Below the pieces are notes generated by a model. That model saw only the letters and a program-made list of their open reading frames with translations, had not been told where the DNA came from and made no database searches. DNA of 44,560 nucleotides from Fusibacillus kribbianus (GTDB lineage: Bacteria > Bacillota > Clostridia > Lachnospirales > Lachnospiraceae), in NCBI RefSeq assembly GCF_030053595.1, contig NZ_JASGBQ010000024.1, forward strand, positions 1 to 44,560, written 5' to 3'. This document shows, in pieces, positions 6,938 through 18,990 of this stretch. The position numbers and the translations under genes were made by a program. How positions within the stretch are numbered: position 1 is the stretch's first letter; every line of letters begins with the position of its first letter.

Positions 6938-7633
6938 ATGAGAATGATTTTATGTGAAGCGGATTTTGCCATACATGGATTGGTAAATTATAAGCTGTTC
7001 GGACACAGCGTGTGGCTGACGACAACTCACGTTGCCATGGTGATCGTAACGATTGTGATCCTGATCTTTGCCATTGCGGCCAATCGCTGCATGAAGAAGG
7101 CCAAGGAAGTACCCACCGGCTTCCAGAATGTGGTGGAGCTGATCGTGGAGATGCTTGGGAAAATGGTTACGACCAATATGAAGCAGCCGAAAAAATTCCT
7201 GAATTATATCGGGACGCTGTTTCTGTTTATTCTGATCTGCAATCTGTCGGGCCTTCTGGGGCTCCGCGGACCGACGGCAGATTACGGCGTGACCCTCTGT
7301 CTGGGCCTCATTACCTTCTGCATGATCCAGTATAACGGAATCAAATGTCAGAAGATGGGACACTTCAAGGCGCTGTTTGAGCCGATCCCGCTGTTTTTTC
7401 CGATCAATCTGATCGGCGAGATCGCGACACCGATTTCATTGTCATTGCGTCTGTTCGCCAATATGCTGGCCGGAACCATCATAATGGCGCTGTGGTATGG
7501 AATCATACCGATTTTCATTGCAAAGCTGGGTATTCCGGCATTTCTGCATGCGTATCTGGATCTGTTTTCCGGGTGTATCCAGACATACGTGTTCTGTATG
7601 CTGACCATGGTATACGTGGACGACAAAATGTAG
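6938..7633 (+). CDS. atpB: ATP synthase F0 subunit a
   Basis: 231 residues, five or six membrane helices. It forms the ion half-channels beside the c-ring. The key helix carries SLRLFANMLAG with the essential arginine; EIATPISLS and the C-terminal helices are typical. The start is ATG 6938 after AAAGGGG. It is the first of eight genes in the standard order a-c-b-delta-alpha-gamma-beta-epsilon. Confidence 0.96.
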   Translation: MRMILCEADFAIHGLVNYKLFGHSVWLTTTHVAMVIVTIVILIFAIAANRCMKKAKEVPTGFQNVVELIVEMLGKMVTTNMKQPKKFLNYIGTLFLFILICNLSGLLGLRGPTADYGVTLCLGLITFCMIQYNGIKCQKMGHFKALFEPIPLFFPINLIGEIATPISLSLRLFANMLAGTIIMALWYGIIPIFIAKLGIPAFLHAYLDLFSGCIQTYVFCMLTMVYVDDKM

Positions 7634-7933
<300 letters not shown>

Positions 7934-7973
7934 AAATAGATCCTGACAGAAAAGGAAGAAAGGAGGCGGAACA

Positions 7974-8527
7974 TTGGAAGCGATTTTGGCAGCAGGAAAT
8001 TTGCTGGTGGCTGCCGGCGAGAGCTATGACAGAATCCTGGGACTTGACGTTCAGCTGATTCACGATGCGCTTTTTACCGGCGTCAATGTATTTATCCTGT
8101 TCTTTGCTTTGTCCTATCTGCTTTTTAATCCGGCGAGAGCCATGCTGGAGAAGCGTACCGAACGGATCCGGACGGACCTTGACACTGCCGCGAAGGATAA
8201 GGAAACGGCAGCCGGGTTAAAGACGGAGTACGAGGCAAAGCTTAAGGATATCGATAAGGAAGCGGAAGCGATCCTTTCCGAAGCCAGGAAGAAGGCTCTG
8301 AAGAGAGAGGAAGAGATCCTGGAGGAGGCAAAGGCGGAATCCGCACGCATCATTGAGAGAGCCGGCCGCGAGGCAGAGCTTGAGAAGAAGAAGGCTCTTG
8401 ACGAGATGAAGCAGGAGATGATTACCATTGCGTCCATGATGGCCGGCAAGGCTGTGGCGGCGTCCATTGACGGAAAGGTTCAGGACGAGCTCATTGAGAG
8501 GACGTTAAAGGAAATAGGTGATGAGAC

Positions 8528-8540
<13 letters not shown>
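7974..8540 (+). CDS. atpF: ATP synthase F0 subunit b
   Basis: 188 residues: an N-terminal lead, one membrane helix (about residues 36-55), then a long charged coiled coil (residues ~60-165) that forms the peripheral stalk joining F0 to subunit delta. The start is TTG 7974 with a strong AAAGGAGG at 7960-7967. It overlaps atpH by 13 nt. Confidence 0.93.
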
Positions 8541-10616
<2,076 letters not shown>

Positions 10617-10620
10617 TTCT

Positions 10621-11490
10621 ATGGCGACAATGCGCGAAATCAAGAGAAGAAAGGCCAGCATCCAGAGCACGCAGCAGATCACCAATGCCATGAAGCTGGT
10701 GTCTACGGTAAAGCTGCAGAAGTCCAGAGCGAAGGCGGAGAATACGAGGCCTTACTTTGACATGACCTACTCTACCGTCTGCTCCATCCTGGCCCATACT
10801 CAGAATGTGCGCCACCGCTATCTCATAAAGGGAGCTTCGGAAAAGAAGGCAGTCATCGCCATTACCTCCAATAGAGGTCTGGCGGGCGGCTACAACTCCA
10901 ATATCGTGAAGGCCGTCATGGGCGGCATCGAAGCGGAGGATGCGAAGCTTTATTCCATCGGACGAAAAGGGCGGGATGCCCTCACCAGAAGAAACTATGA
11001 GCTTGCGGCAGATTATTCCGACGTGATCGAGGAGCCGACCTATGCCGACGCGGCAGCTATCGGAAGGAAGGTTCTGGAGGCTTACCAGAACGGAGAAGTG
11101 GGCGAGATCTATCTGGCCTATACCTCCTTCAAGAATACGGTGAGCCATGAGCCGAAGCTGATCAAGCTGCTTCCTGTGGAGCTTTCCGAGGAAGAGATAA
11201 AAGCTGGCAGCGAGGCGGCCGGAGAGCGGGAATGCCCCATGAATTACGACGGCGACGAGGAAGAGGTACTGGATGCACTGATTCCCGGTTATGTATATAA
11301 TCTGATCTACGGCGGCATGCTGGAGTCCATCGCCAGCGAAAACGGCGCCAGAATGCAGGCAATGGATTCTGCAACCAGCAACGCGGAGGAAATGATCGAC
11401 AAGCTGTCACTGCAGTACAACCGGGCAAGACAGTCCTCCATTACTCAGGAGCTGACGGAGATCATTGCAGGCGCAGAGGCTTTGAATTAG
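10621..11490 (+). CDS. atpG: ATP synthase F1 subunit gamma
   Basis: 289 residues. The central rotor shaft: N-terminal and C-terminal helices form the coiled coil (TMREIKRRKASIQSTQQITN at the N-terminus; MDSATSNAEEMI and the LQYNRARQSSITQELTEI end at the C-terminus). It begins four bases after atpA ends. Confidence 0.96.
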   Translation: MATMREIKRRKASIQSTQQITNAMKLVSTVKLQKSRAKAENTRPYFDMTYSTVCSILAHTQNVRHRYLIKGASEKKAVIAITSNRGLAGGYNSNIVKAVMGGIEAEDAKLYSIGRKGRDALTRRNYELAADYSDVIEEPTYADAAAIGRKVLEAYQNGEVGEIYLAYTSFKNTVSHEPKLIKLLPVELSEEEIKAGSEAAGERECPMNYDGDEEEVLDALIPGYVYNLIYGGMLESIASENGARMQAMDSATSNAEEMIDKLSLQYNRARQSSITQELTEIIAGAEALN

Positions 11491-11507
11491 CAGTCAGAAT
11501 AAGATAG

Positions 11508-12971
<1,464 letters not shown>

Positions 12972-12982
12972 GGGGTGTTTAG

Positions 12983-13390
12983 ATGGCTTCTGAAAAAACA
13001 TTTGAACTTCAGGTAATCACTCCCGACAGGGTCTTTTATAAGGGCGACGTGGAAATGGTGGAGATGAACACCAGAGAAGGCGCCATCGGTGTCTATAAGA
13101 AGCATGTACCCACCACCTGTATCCTGAATCCTGGGATCCTCACCATCCATCTTCCGGACGGTGAGAAGCGGAAGGCGGCTCTTCACGGCGGCTTTGCAGA
13201 AATCCTGAAGGACCGGGTCACGGTTCTTGCAGAGGCGGCAGAGTGGCCGGAGGAAATCGATGTGGATCGTGCCGAGCAGGCGAAGGAACGTGCAGAGAAA
13301 CGGATCCAGGCTCATCAGGAGGGCGTGGATGTGACGAGAGCCGAGATGGCGCTCAGACGTGCGCTGACGAGAATCAAGGCAGCCAAATAA
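12983..13390 (+). CDS. atpC: ATP synthase F1 subunit epsilon
   Basis: 135 residues: N-terminal beta-sandwich (FELQVITPDRVFYKGD) and C-terminal helical hairpin that can inhibit rotation. It starts 11 nt after atpD and ends the operon. No hairpin with a T-run follows, so transcription may continue into the aldo/keto reductase gene. Confidence 0.95.
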   Translation: MASEKTFELQVITPDRVFYKGDVEMVEMNTREGAIGVYKKHVPTTCILNPGILTIHLPDGEKRKAALHGGFAEILKDRVTVLAEAAEWPEEIDVDRAEQAKERAEKRIQAHQEGVDVTRAEMALRRALTRIKAAK

Positions 13391-13485
13391 ATAAAAGAAC
13401 AGCCGGCCGGCGGCATTTTCGGAATCTGACAGGAGGAAGAATGCACCGGTCGGTTTTGTATCGGTACGGGACAGGAGGAATTTTT

Positions 13486-14502
13486 ATGGAATATCGTGAA
13501 TTAGGGAAAACCGGCCTTATGGTTTCCAGGCTCGGACTGGGGGGCCTTCCGCTGCAGCGGATCGACGCAGCCGGAACAAGAAAAATTCTGGAACGGCTCA
13601 TGGAGGCGGGGGTCAATTATATTGACACGGCCAGGGCTTATACAGTCAGCGAGGCACTTCTGGGTGAGGGCCTTCTTGGGATCCGGGATAAATTTATTCT
13701 GGCAACCAAGAGCATGGCCAGAACAAAGGCGGAGATGGAAAAGGATATCGACATCAGCCTTAAAAATCTGAAGACGGATTACATCGATCTTTATCAGGTA
13801 CATAATCCAAATGAAGCGCAGCTGGAGACCGTGATGGCGCCCGGCGGTGCGCTGGAGGTACTTATGGAGGCGAAGGAGGCCGGAAAGATCGGCCATATCG
13901 GCGTGACGGCTCATTCTCCAAAGGTGTTTGAAATGGCACTTTCCCTTCCCTGGGTGGAGACGATCATGTTTCCCTACAATATCGTGGAGAATCAGGGCGA
14001 GGAATACATCCGCGCATGTCAGGAGAAAAACATCGGCTTTATTGCCATGAAGCCCATGGCAGGCGGAAATATTGAGGACGGCAGCCTGGCAGTCCGCTAT
14101 ATTCTCGCTAATCCCAATGTGACCGTGGCGATCCCCGGCATGGCGTCGGTAGAGGAGGTAGCGGAAAATACAGCCGCAGCCAACGATCCTTCTCCTCTCA
14201 CCGGGGAAGAAAAGGAGAAAGCGGCAGCCATTGTGAAGGAGCTGGGAACTCAGTTCTGCCGCCGCTGCAATTATTGTGCGCCCTGTACAGTAGGCATCAA
14301 TATCTCCAGTGTCTTTTTGTTTGCCGGATATCTGCGCCGCTATGATCTGGCCGGCTGGTCCAAGGACCGGTACGATCTGCAGCCGGTCAAGGCTGACGCC
14401 TGCATCGAGTGCGGCGCCTGCGAGAAGCGGTGCCCGTATCAGCTTCCCATCCGGGAAATGCTGAAGAAGGCCCACAGGGATCTGGAAGCAGTGAAGAAAT
14501 AA
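13486..14502 (+). CDS. Aldo/keto reductase with C-terminal iron-sulfur domain
   Basis: 338 residues. An (alpha/beta)8 aldo/keto reductase domain (residues ~1-250) shows ELGKTGLMVSRLGLGG, the Asp-Tyr-Lys-His tetrad in IDTARAY, LATKS and YQVHNPN. It is followed by a cysteine-rich part: CRRCNYCAPC and CIECGACEKRCPYQLPI, a [4Fe-4S] ferredoxin-like signature. This is the COG1453 type found in anaerobes; the substrate is unknown. ATG 13486 has AGGAGG at 13473-13478 and gives the family N-terminus. A second in-frame ATG at 13441 also has an AGGAGG (13431-13436), so a 15-residue longer form is possible. Confidence 0.9.
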   Translation: MEYRELGKTGLMVSRLGLGGLPLQRIDAAGTRKILERLMEAGVNYIDTARAYTVSEALLGEGLLGIRDKFILATKSMARTKAEMEKDIDISLKNLKTDYIDLYQVHNPNEAQLETVMAPGGALEVLMEAKEAGKIGHIGVTAHSPKVFEMALSLPWVETIMFPYNIVENQGEEYIRACQEKNIGFIAMKPMAGGNIEDGSLAVRYILANPNVTVAIPGMASVEEVAENTAAANDPSPLTGEEKEKAAAIVKELGTQFCRRCNYCAPCTVGINISSVFLFAGYLRRYDLAGWSKDRYDLQPVKADACIECGACEKRCPYQLPIREMLKKAHRDLEAVKK

Positions 14503-14503
14503 A

Positions 14504-14521
14504 CAACCGAAAGAAAGGTTG
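14504..14521. terminator. Small hairpin between convergent genes
   Basis: CAACC (14504-14508) pairs with GGTTG (14517-14521). On the minus strand it is followed by TTTATTT, so it may weakly terminate the ketopantoate reductase-like transcript. The stem is short. Confidence 0.35.
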
Positions 14522-14523
14522 GC

Positions 14524-15477
14524 TTAAAATCCCAGCTTATCTGCCAGTTCTCCGTAAACCGGCATGGGCACCTGGTACTGGTTTCCCAGACGGACCACCT
14601 CATACACAAGGCCGTCCACTTCAGACTGGTGCCCTTTTTTGATGTCCCGCTGCATGGAGGCGGTGGCTGTGGGAGCCAGGTCATCCATGATCTTCAGATT
14701 GATGGAGACAATATCCTCCGGCAGAGGGATTTCCATGGCGTCGGAGAGGGCTTTGACTTCCTCCACCAGAGAAATGAAGGTCTGGCGCAGGGGGCCATCC
14801 GGCTGCATGGCGGAGGCGGATACGTCGTAGGAGGCTCCGACGGCAGCCATGGGGGAGACAAAGGAAAATTTCCGGAGGGTATCCCGCTCGACCTGGTCCG
14901 AGAGAATGGGAAGGATCCCCGCGTCGGAAAGATCCGCTTCCACCAGCTTCAAGACGGGCATGGAAACGGTGCGCGTCCGGGAGTCCGTATCTTTACGGAG
15001 ACCAAAGACCACCCGGAAGATATCGCCGGACATGAGAAGACAGCCGGGCTGTTTGATCTCCGAAGCAATGTAAATACAGCCGTCGGTGACAGTCAGTTCG
15101 GGTAAAAGCGCCTGAAGCCGTTTCCCGGTGCCGTAAATGTTGAGAAGGGGAATCACAATGGTGTTCGGTCCGGCTGTCTGACGGATGAAGGGGACAGTCT
15201 CATCCAGGGAATAGCCCTTGACACAGACGAAAATAATGTCGGGGCATTCCCCGGCGTCCTTTTCGACACGGGCGCTGTATTCTTCCATGGTGCAGGCTTC
15301 GGCGGGCACAGAAAAGCCGCCGTGTCCGGTTTCGAGAAAAAGACCGTTTTCCCGTATGGCGTCCAGATGGGCGCCTCTTGCGATCAGAGTCACGTCCTTT
15401 CCGGCCACGGTCAGATAGAAGCCCAGTGCTCCGCCGGTGCCTCCGGCTCCGATGATCATATATTTTATATGGTTCAT
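14524..15477 (-). CDS. Ketopantoate reductase family protein (PanE/ApbA-like)
   Basis: 317 residues. N-terminal Rossmann fold with GAGGTGGALG binding NADPH, then VCVKGYSLDET and the C-terminal helical domain with MQRDIKKGHQSEVDGLVYEVVRLG, which matches the substrate-side motif (S-x-x-QD/RD...G...E-D/V) of the family. True PanE reduces 2-dehydropantoate for pantothenate synthesis, but many clostridial paralogues act on unknown substrates and no pan genes are near. ATG at 15477 has GGAGGA upstream; the longer frame to 15555 runs across the promoter. Confidence 0.85.
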   Translation of the reverse strand: MNHIKYMIIGAGGTGGALGFYLTVAGKDVTLIARGAHLDAIRENGLFLETGHGGFSVPAEACTMEEYSARVEKDAGECPDIIFVCVKGYSLDETVPFIRQTAGPNTIVIPLLNIYGTGKRLQALLPELTVTDGCIYIASEIKQPGCLLMSGDIFRVVFGLRKDTDSRTRTVSMPVLKLVEADLSDAGILPILSDQVERDTLRKFSFVSPMAAVGASYDVSASAMQPDGPLRQTFISLVEEVKALSDAMEIPLPEDIVSINLKIMDDLAPTATASMQRDIKKGHQSEVDGLVYEVVRLGNQYQVPMPVYGELADKLGF

Positions 15478-15510
15478 GATAAGATCCTCCCTGAAAGCTG
15501 TAATATCTCT

Positions 15511-15539
15511 ATTATGCTCCGAAACGCAGACCGGGTCAA
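15511..15539 (-). promoter_or_regulatory. Promoter of the ketopantoate reductase-like gene
   Basis: On the minus strand TTGACC (15534-15539), 17-bp spacer, CATAAT (15511-15516). Back-to-back with the nth promoter; the two -35 boxes are 6 bp apart. Confidence 0.75.
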
Positions 15540-15545
15540 TGAGAA

Positions 15546-15574
15546 TTGCAAACAACCGATGGTTGTGATAAAAT
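15546..15574 (+). promoter_or_regulatory. Promoter of nth, with inverted repeat in the spacer
   Basis: TTGCAA (15546-15551), 17-bp spacer, TAAAAT (15569-15574) with an upstream TG (extended -10). The spacer holds ACAACC-GAT-GGTTGT (15552-15566), a perfect 6-bp inverted repeat that would suit a repressor. Confidence 0.7.
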
Positions 15575-15609
15575 AATGGGAAAGCACAGGATAAGGAAGG
15601 AAATGACAG

Positions 15610-16242
15610 ATGACAAAAAAGGAACTGGCCCTTCAGGTTATTGACAGATTAAAGAAGGAATATCCCGACGCCGGGTGCACCCTGGATTATGACGAGGCAT
15701 GGAAGCTTCTGGTCAGCGTGCGGCTGGCAGCCCAGTGTACGGACGCCAGAGTCAATGTGGTCGTGGAAAAGCTGTATGCAGAATATCCAAGTGTGGACGC
15801 ACTTGCAGAGGCCGATGTGGACGACATTGAGCGGATCGTGCGGCCCTGCGGACTGGGAAGGAGCAAGGCCAGGGATATCAGCGCCTGCATGAAGATCCTG
15901 AAGGAGCAGTACGGCGGAAGGGTGCCGGATGATTTTGAGGCTCTCTTAAAGCTTCCGGGAGTTGGACGCAAAAGCGCCAATCTGATCATGGGAGATGTGT
16001 TTGGGAAGCCTGCCATTGTCACAGACACGCACTGCATCCGTCTGACCAACCGGATCGGGCTGGTAGACGGCATAAAGGAGCCGAAAAAGGTGGAAATGGC
16101 CCTGTGGAAGATCATTCCTCCCGAGGAGGGAAGTGATTTCTGTCACCGGCTGGTGTACCACGGAAGGGATGTGTGCACGGCCAGGACGAAGCCTTTTTGC
16201 GATAAGTGCTGTCTGGAGGATATCTGCGCCAGACATATCTGA
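15610..16242 (+). CDS. nth: Endonuclease III (DNA glycosylase/AP lyase)
   Basis: 210 residues. It removes oxidised pyrimidines in base excision repair. The helix-hairpin-helix is LPGVGRKSAN, containing the catalytic Lys, and the catalytic Asp is in VTDTHCIR. The C-terminal cluster loop has four cysteines (VCTARTKPFCDKCCLEDIC), but the first spacing is CX7C instead of the CX6C of E. coli Nth. AAGGAAGG precedes ATG 15610. Confidence 0.94.
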   Translation: MTKKELALQVIDRLKKEYPDAGCTLDYDEAWKLLVSVRLAAQCTDARVNVVVEKLYAEYPSVDALAEADVDDIERIVRPCGLGRSKARDISACMKILKEQYGGRVPDDFEALLKLPGVGRKSANLIMGDVFGKPAIVTDTHCIRLTNRIGLVDGIKEPKKVEMALWKIIPPEEGSDFCHRLVYHGRDVCTARTKPFCDKCCLEDICARHI

Positions 16243-16259
16243 ACCAGATAGACTTTTTT
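16236..16259 (+). terminator. Weak terminator overlapping the nth stop
   Basis: TATCTG (16236-16241), AAC loop, CAGATA (16245-16250), then GACTTTTTT. The stem is only 6 bp and AT-rich and includes the stop codon. Confidence 0.4.
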
Positions 16260-16285
16260 ATTAAATGATACAGGGAGAAGGAGTC

Positions 16286-17281
16286 ATGGAGAAACGTAAA
16301 TTCGGAAAATCAAATGTAAGCGGTTCCGTTATCGGACTTGGAACCTTTGCCATGGGCGGCGGCCAGTGGTGGGGCGAGTTTGACGAGGGACTTGCAGAGG
16401 AGACCATCGTGGAGATGCTGGATGCAGGGATCAATACCCTGGATACTGCACCGATCTACGGTCTGGGCAGAAGCGAGGAAATCGTAGGGCGTGCGCTCAA
16501 GAGGATGAACCGTGAGGACGTGGTGATCTGTACCAAGTGCGGAAACTGGTGGCATGATGTCCGTGGTTCCCGCCGTAAAGTGGATATGTACGGCGTGCCC
16601 ATTTACAAGGCACTGGACAGAAGCACCATCCGGGAAGAGGTGGAATACAGCCTGCGGCGTCTCGGGACCGATTACATCGACGTATATTACACCCACTCCC
16701 AGGCAGAGCCGCCTGTGATGACCACCATTGAGGAGACCATGTCTGCTCTGATGGATCTGAAGCGGGAGGGCAAGATCCTCGCCATCGGTGCGGCCAATGT
16801 GAGCATGTGGCACCTGGAGGAATATGTGAAGTGGGGTGAGCTGGATATTATCCAGCAGAAATATTCTCTTCTTGACCGGGCGATCGAGGCGGAGATCGTT
16901 CCGTTCTGCATCAAGAACAACATTGCGATCCAGACCTACTCCGTGCTGGAGAAGGGCCTCCTGACCGGACGGTATCAGCGGGGAACCCAGGTGGAAAAGG
17001 GAAATATCCGGGAGGAGAGCCCCTGGTTCCTGCCTGAAAATATCGGAAAGCCGTTGGATCTTCTGGATGGCTGGAAGGATCTGTGTGAAAAATATGACTG
17101 CCATGTGGGCAATCTGGTCATTGCCTGGACGAAGCAGCAGCCCGGCATCACCAACGTGCTCTGCGGCGGACGCCGTCCGGATCACATGAAGGACAATGCA
17201 AGAGGCGGCGATATCATGATCGACGATGCAGATATGGCACGTATGAATAAGGATATTGCAGAAAAGATCGTGCTTGCGTAA
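16286..17281 (+). CDS. Aldo/keto reductase
   Basis: 331 residues, (alpha/beta)8 NADPH-dependent oxidoreductase. RKFGKSNVSGSVIGLGTFAMGG opens the barrel, in two parts here; the tetrad is in LDTAPIYG, CTKCGNW and YYTHSQ, and the C-terminal cofactor segment is VLCGGRRPDHM. The catalytic-His neighbourhood HSQ differs from the common HWPD. Unlike the reductase at 13486 it has no iron-sulfur domain. ATG 16286 has AGGGAGA upstream; ATG 16265 lacks a site. Substrate unknown. Confidence 0.9.
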   Translation: MEKRKFGKSNVSGSVIGLGTFAMGGGQWWGEFDEGLAEETIVEMLDAGINTLDTAPIYGLGRSEEIVGRALKRMNREDVVICTKCGNWWHDVRGSRRKVDMYGVPIYKALDRSTIREEVEYSLRRLGTDYIDVYYTHSQAEPPVMTTIEETMSALMDLKREGKILAIGAANVSMWHLEEYVKWGELDIIQQKYSLLDRAIEAEIVPFCIKNNIAIQTYSVLEKGLLTGRYQRGTQVEKGNIREESPWFLPENIGKPLDLLDGWKDLCEKYDCHVGNLVIAWTKQQPGITNVLCGGRRPDHMKDNARGGDIMIDDADMARMNKDIAEKIVLA

Positions 17282-17299
17282 GCGCAAAACAGAATTAAT

Positions 17300-17354
17300 A
17301 AAGACAGGACATCTGAGAAAACGAGGTATGGATTCTCAGGTGGCCTGTCTTTTT
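17300..17354. terminator. Bidirectional terminator between convergent genes
   Basis: AAAGACAGG (17300-17308) pairs with CCTGTCTTT (17344-17352), and CTGAGAA (17313-17319) pairs with TTCTCAG (17333-17339). T-rich tracts occur on both strands, so it can serve the aldo/keto reductase on the plus strand and the cysteine desulfidase-like gene on the minus strand. Confidence 0.85.
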
Positions 17355-17369
17355 ATCCGAAGCAGAAGA

Positions 17370-18740
17370 TCAGCTTCGCTCTGCCTTGGCGGTCATGATA
17401 TCCAGAATCGTTCGTTCCGTTTCTTTCATACCGGGGTCTGCGATCAGCCCCATCTGCCGCATGGTGTCCTCAGGCCTGCGGGCACAGATTCCGTGCTCCG
17501 GCTCAATGGAAATGCCGGAGAGGGCCAGATCGACGGCACGCCAGGCGGCGTCAACGGCGACGATGCTCTTCATGGTGCAGCCATGATTTCCTCCGTCGCA
17601 GATCATACCGGTGATCCCTGCTGACATATTGTTGATGACGCGGGTGAGAAGGGCGGCAGTGTCCTGACAGCCGGCAGCTTCTTTGCCGGAGCCCCGGGCC
17701 TTCATCCAGGCCACGGCGCAGGCCATACCGGTACCGGCTGCAATGCCGCAGCCGCAGAAGGCGGACAGGCGGCCGGAATATTCCTTGATATACATGGTGA
17801 TCAGATAGCTGAGTGCGGTGGCGCGAAGGAGAAGCTCCTCGCTGAGACCCTCGCACTTTTGAACGGCGTAAAGAGGCATGGTGCAGATGATTCCGTGGGC
17901 ACCGCTGCCGGTGATGCTCATGGCAGGGCGGTCCAGGCCGAGAACGCGGCCCTCAATGGCGCCTCCGCTGAGAAGCTGGGCAGTCGCCTTCTCGTCATCG
18001 GAAAGGACAGTCCCTCCGTTGCCTGAAAGGAGCGTCCTGGCAATGACTGTCCGGTCCGAGGCCATGGAGAAGGAAAACAGCTCCAGATTGACCTGGTAAG
18101 CAGCTAAAAGCGGTGCCAGTTCTTCTGCGGGAACCGTCTCTGTATAGTGAAGGAGCTCTTCCAGGGAAAAGCGGTGAATGGGATGGAGGCAGGCTTTCTC
18201 TGCGCCTGCGAAGGTATCAGTGGGGGAGCCGGCGGAGGCCTCAATTCGGGAATGATCACCGTCCTCATCCGGTTCCAGTCCATAGACAAGCGTTCCGTTT
18301 ACCTTCACGTACTGCAGGTTGGTGTGGGAATGCAGAATGGCAGCCTCACACCAGCCTTCTTCTGTTTCCAGGGTAGCTATTATGGAAATATCAGAGCTTA
18401 TGGAGGCAAGCTTTGCACGGATCAGCCCTTTTGAGACCAGATCTTTTGCGGCTTTTCGCTCCTCACCGGTGATGCCGGACAGAACCTCCAGTCCTTTTTC
18501 CGGCTGACCGGCTACGAGACCGAGAGCAGCACTGATCAGGATCCCCGTGTCGGAAACACCGGGTACACCGCAGGTAAAAGCGTTTTTGTACATTCCGGAA
18601 TTGAGGGCGATCGTTAGGGCCTTGACGCTGCCGCCCAGGTATTTTCGGGTATAGGAAACCGCCAGGGCGATGGCAGCCGGTTCGGTGACGCCCAGAGCGG
18701 GCTTCATATCATCAAGAATCAGTGAAGTAAGGATGTGCAT
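17370..18740 (-). CDS. cyuA: L-cysteine desulfidase family protein (UPF0597/CyuA-like)
   Basis: 456 residues, related to the alpha chain of iron-sulfur L-serine dehydratases. Members split L-cysteine to H2S, pyruvate and ammonia with a [4Fe-4S] cluster. The conserved cysteine segments are FTCGVPG, FCGCGIAAGTGM and MICDGGNHGC, together with GVTEPAAIALA at the N-terminus. The start is ATG at 18740 with GGGAGGA (18747-18753); the longer frame to 18836 runs through the promoter. Activity on cysteine is a family inference and a serine-type substrate cannot be excluded. Confidence 0.85.
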   Translation of the reverse strand: MHILTSLILDDMKPALGVTEPAAIALAVSYTRKYLGGSVKALTIALNSGMYKNAFTCGVPGVSDTGILISAALGLVAGQPEKGLEVLSGITGEERKAAKDLVSKGLIRAKLASISSDISIIATLETEEGWCEAAILHSHTNLQYVKVNGTLVYGLEPDEDGDHSRIEASAGSPTDTFAGAEKACLHPIHRFSLEELLHYTETVPAEELAPLLAAYQVNLELFSFSMASDRTVIARTLLSGNGGTVLSDDEKATAQLLSGGAIEGRVLGLDRPAMSITGSGAHGIICTMPLYAVQKCEGLSEELLLRATALSYLITMYIKEYSGRLSAFCGCGIAAGTGMACAVAWMKARGSGKEAAGCQDTAALLTRVINNMSAGITGMICDGGNHGCTMKSIVAVDAAWRAVDLALSGISIEPEHGICARRPEDTMRQMGLIADPGMKETERTILDIMTAKAERS

Positions 18741-18783
18741 GGAAGATCCTCCCGGAAATATTCTTAAATTGTATCTCAGCTTC

Positions 18784-18811
18784 AGTATATCAGAAAATCT
18801 CAGGTTTGTAA
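18784..18811 (-). promoter_or_regulatory. Promoter of the cyuA-like gene
   Basis: On the minus strand TTACAA (18806-18811), 16-bp spacer, TATACT (18784-18789) with TG one base upstream (extended -10). Confidence 0.65.
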
Positions 18812-18817
18812 CAAAAA

Positions 18818-18836
18818 GTGAACACAAAAAGTTCAC
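18818..18836. promoter_or_regulatory. Inverted repeat between divergent promoters, operator-like
   Basis: GTGAAC-N7-GTTCAC, perfect 6-bp arms. It lies 6 bp upstream of the cyuA-like -35 box and 6 bp before the CIRCE-like element of the L25 promoter, a position suited to a regulator of either gene. The binding protein is not known to me. Confidence 0.45.
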
Positions 18837-18842
18837 AAAAAA

Positions 18843-18869
18843 TTAGCACTCGCCTCTTGACAGTGATAA
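18843..18869 (+). promoter_or_regulatory. CIRCE-like HrcA operator at the L25 promoter
   Basis: TTAGCACTC (18843-18851), exactly 9 nt, then CAGTGATAA (18861-18869). The CIRCE consensus is TTAGCACTC-N9-GAGTGCTAA; the left arm is perfect and the right arm matches 7 of 9. The element overlaps the -35 box and the start of the spacer of the promoter at 18857-18885. Confidence 0.7.
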
Positions 18870-18885
18870 TAATAAGCGTTATATT
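18857..18885 (+). promoter_or_regulatory. Promoter of the L25 gene
   Basis: Consensus TTGACA (18857-18862), 17-bp spacer, TATATT (18880-18885). It leaves a leader of about 100 nt before the gene. Confidence 0.85.
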
Positions 18886-18990
18886 ACGAATAGAACATAA
18901 GGGACAACCGAAGTTCAAAACAACACTACTTAACAAAACCTCTTTGTGGAAGGCTGCTAAGCAAATCAGATTTTTGGAGGAAAAGATAAA

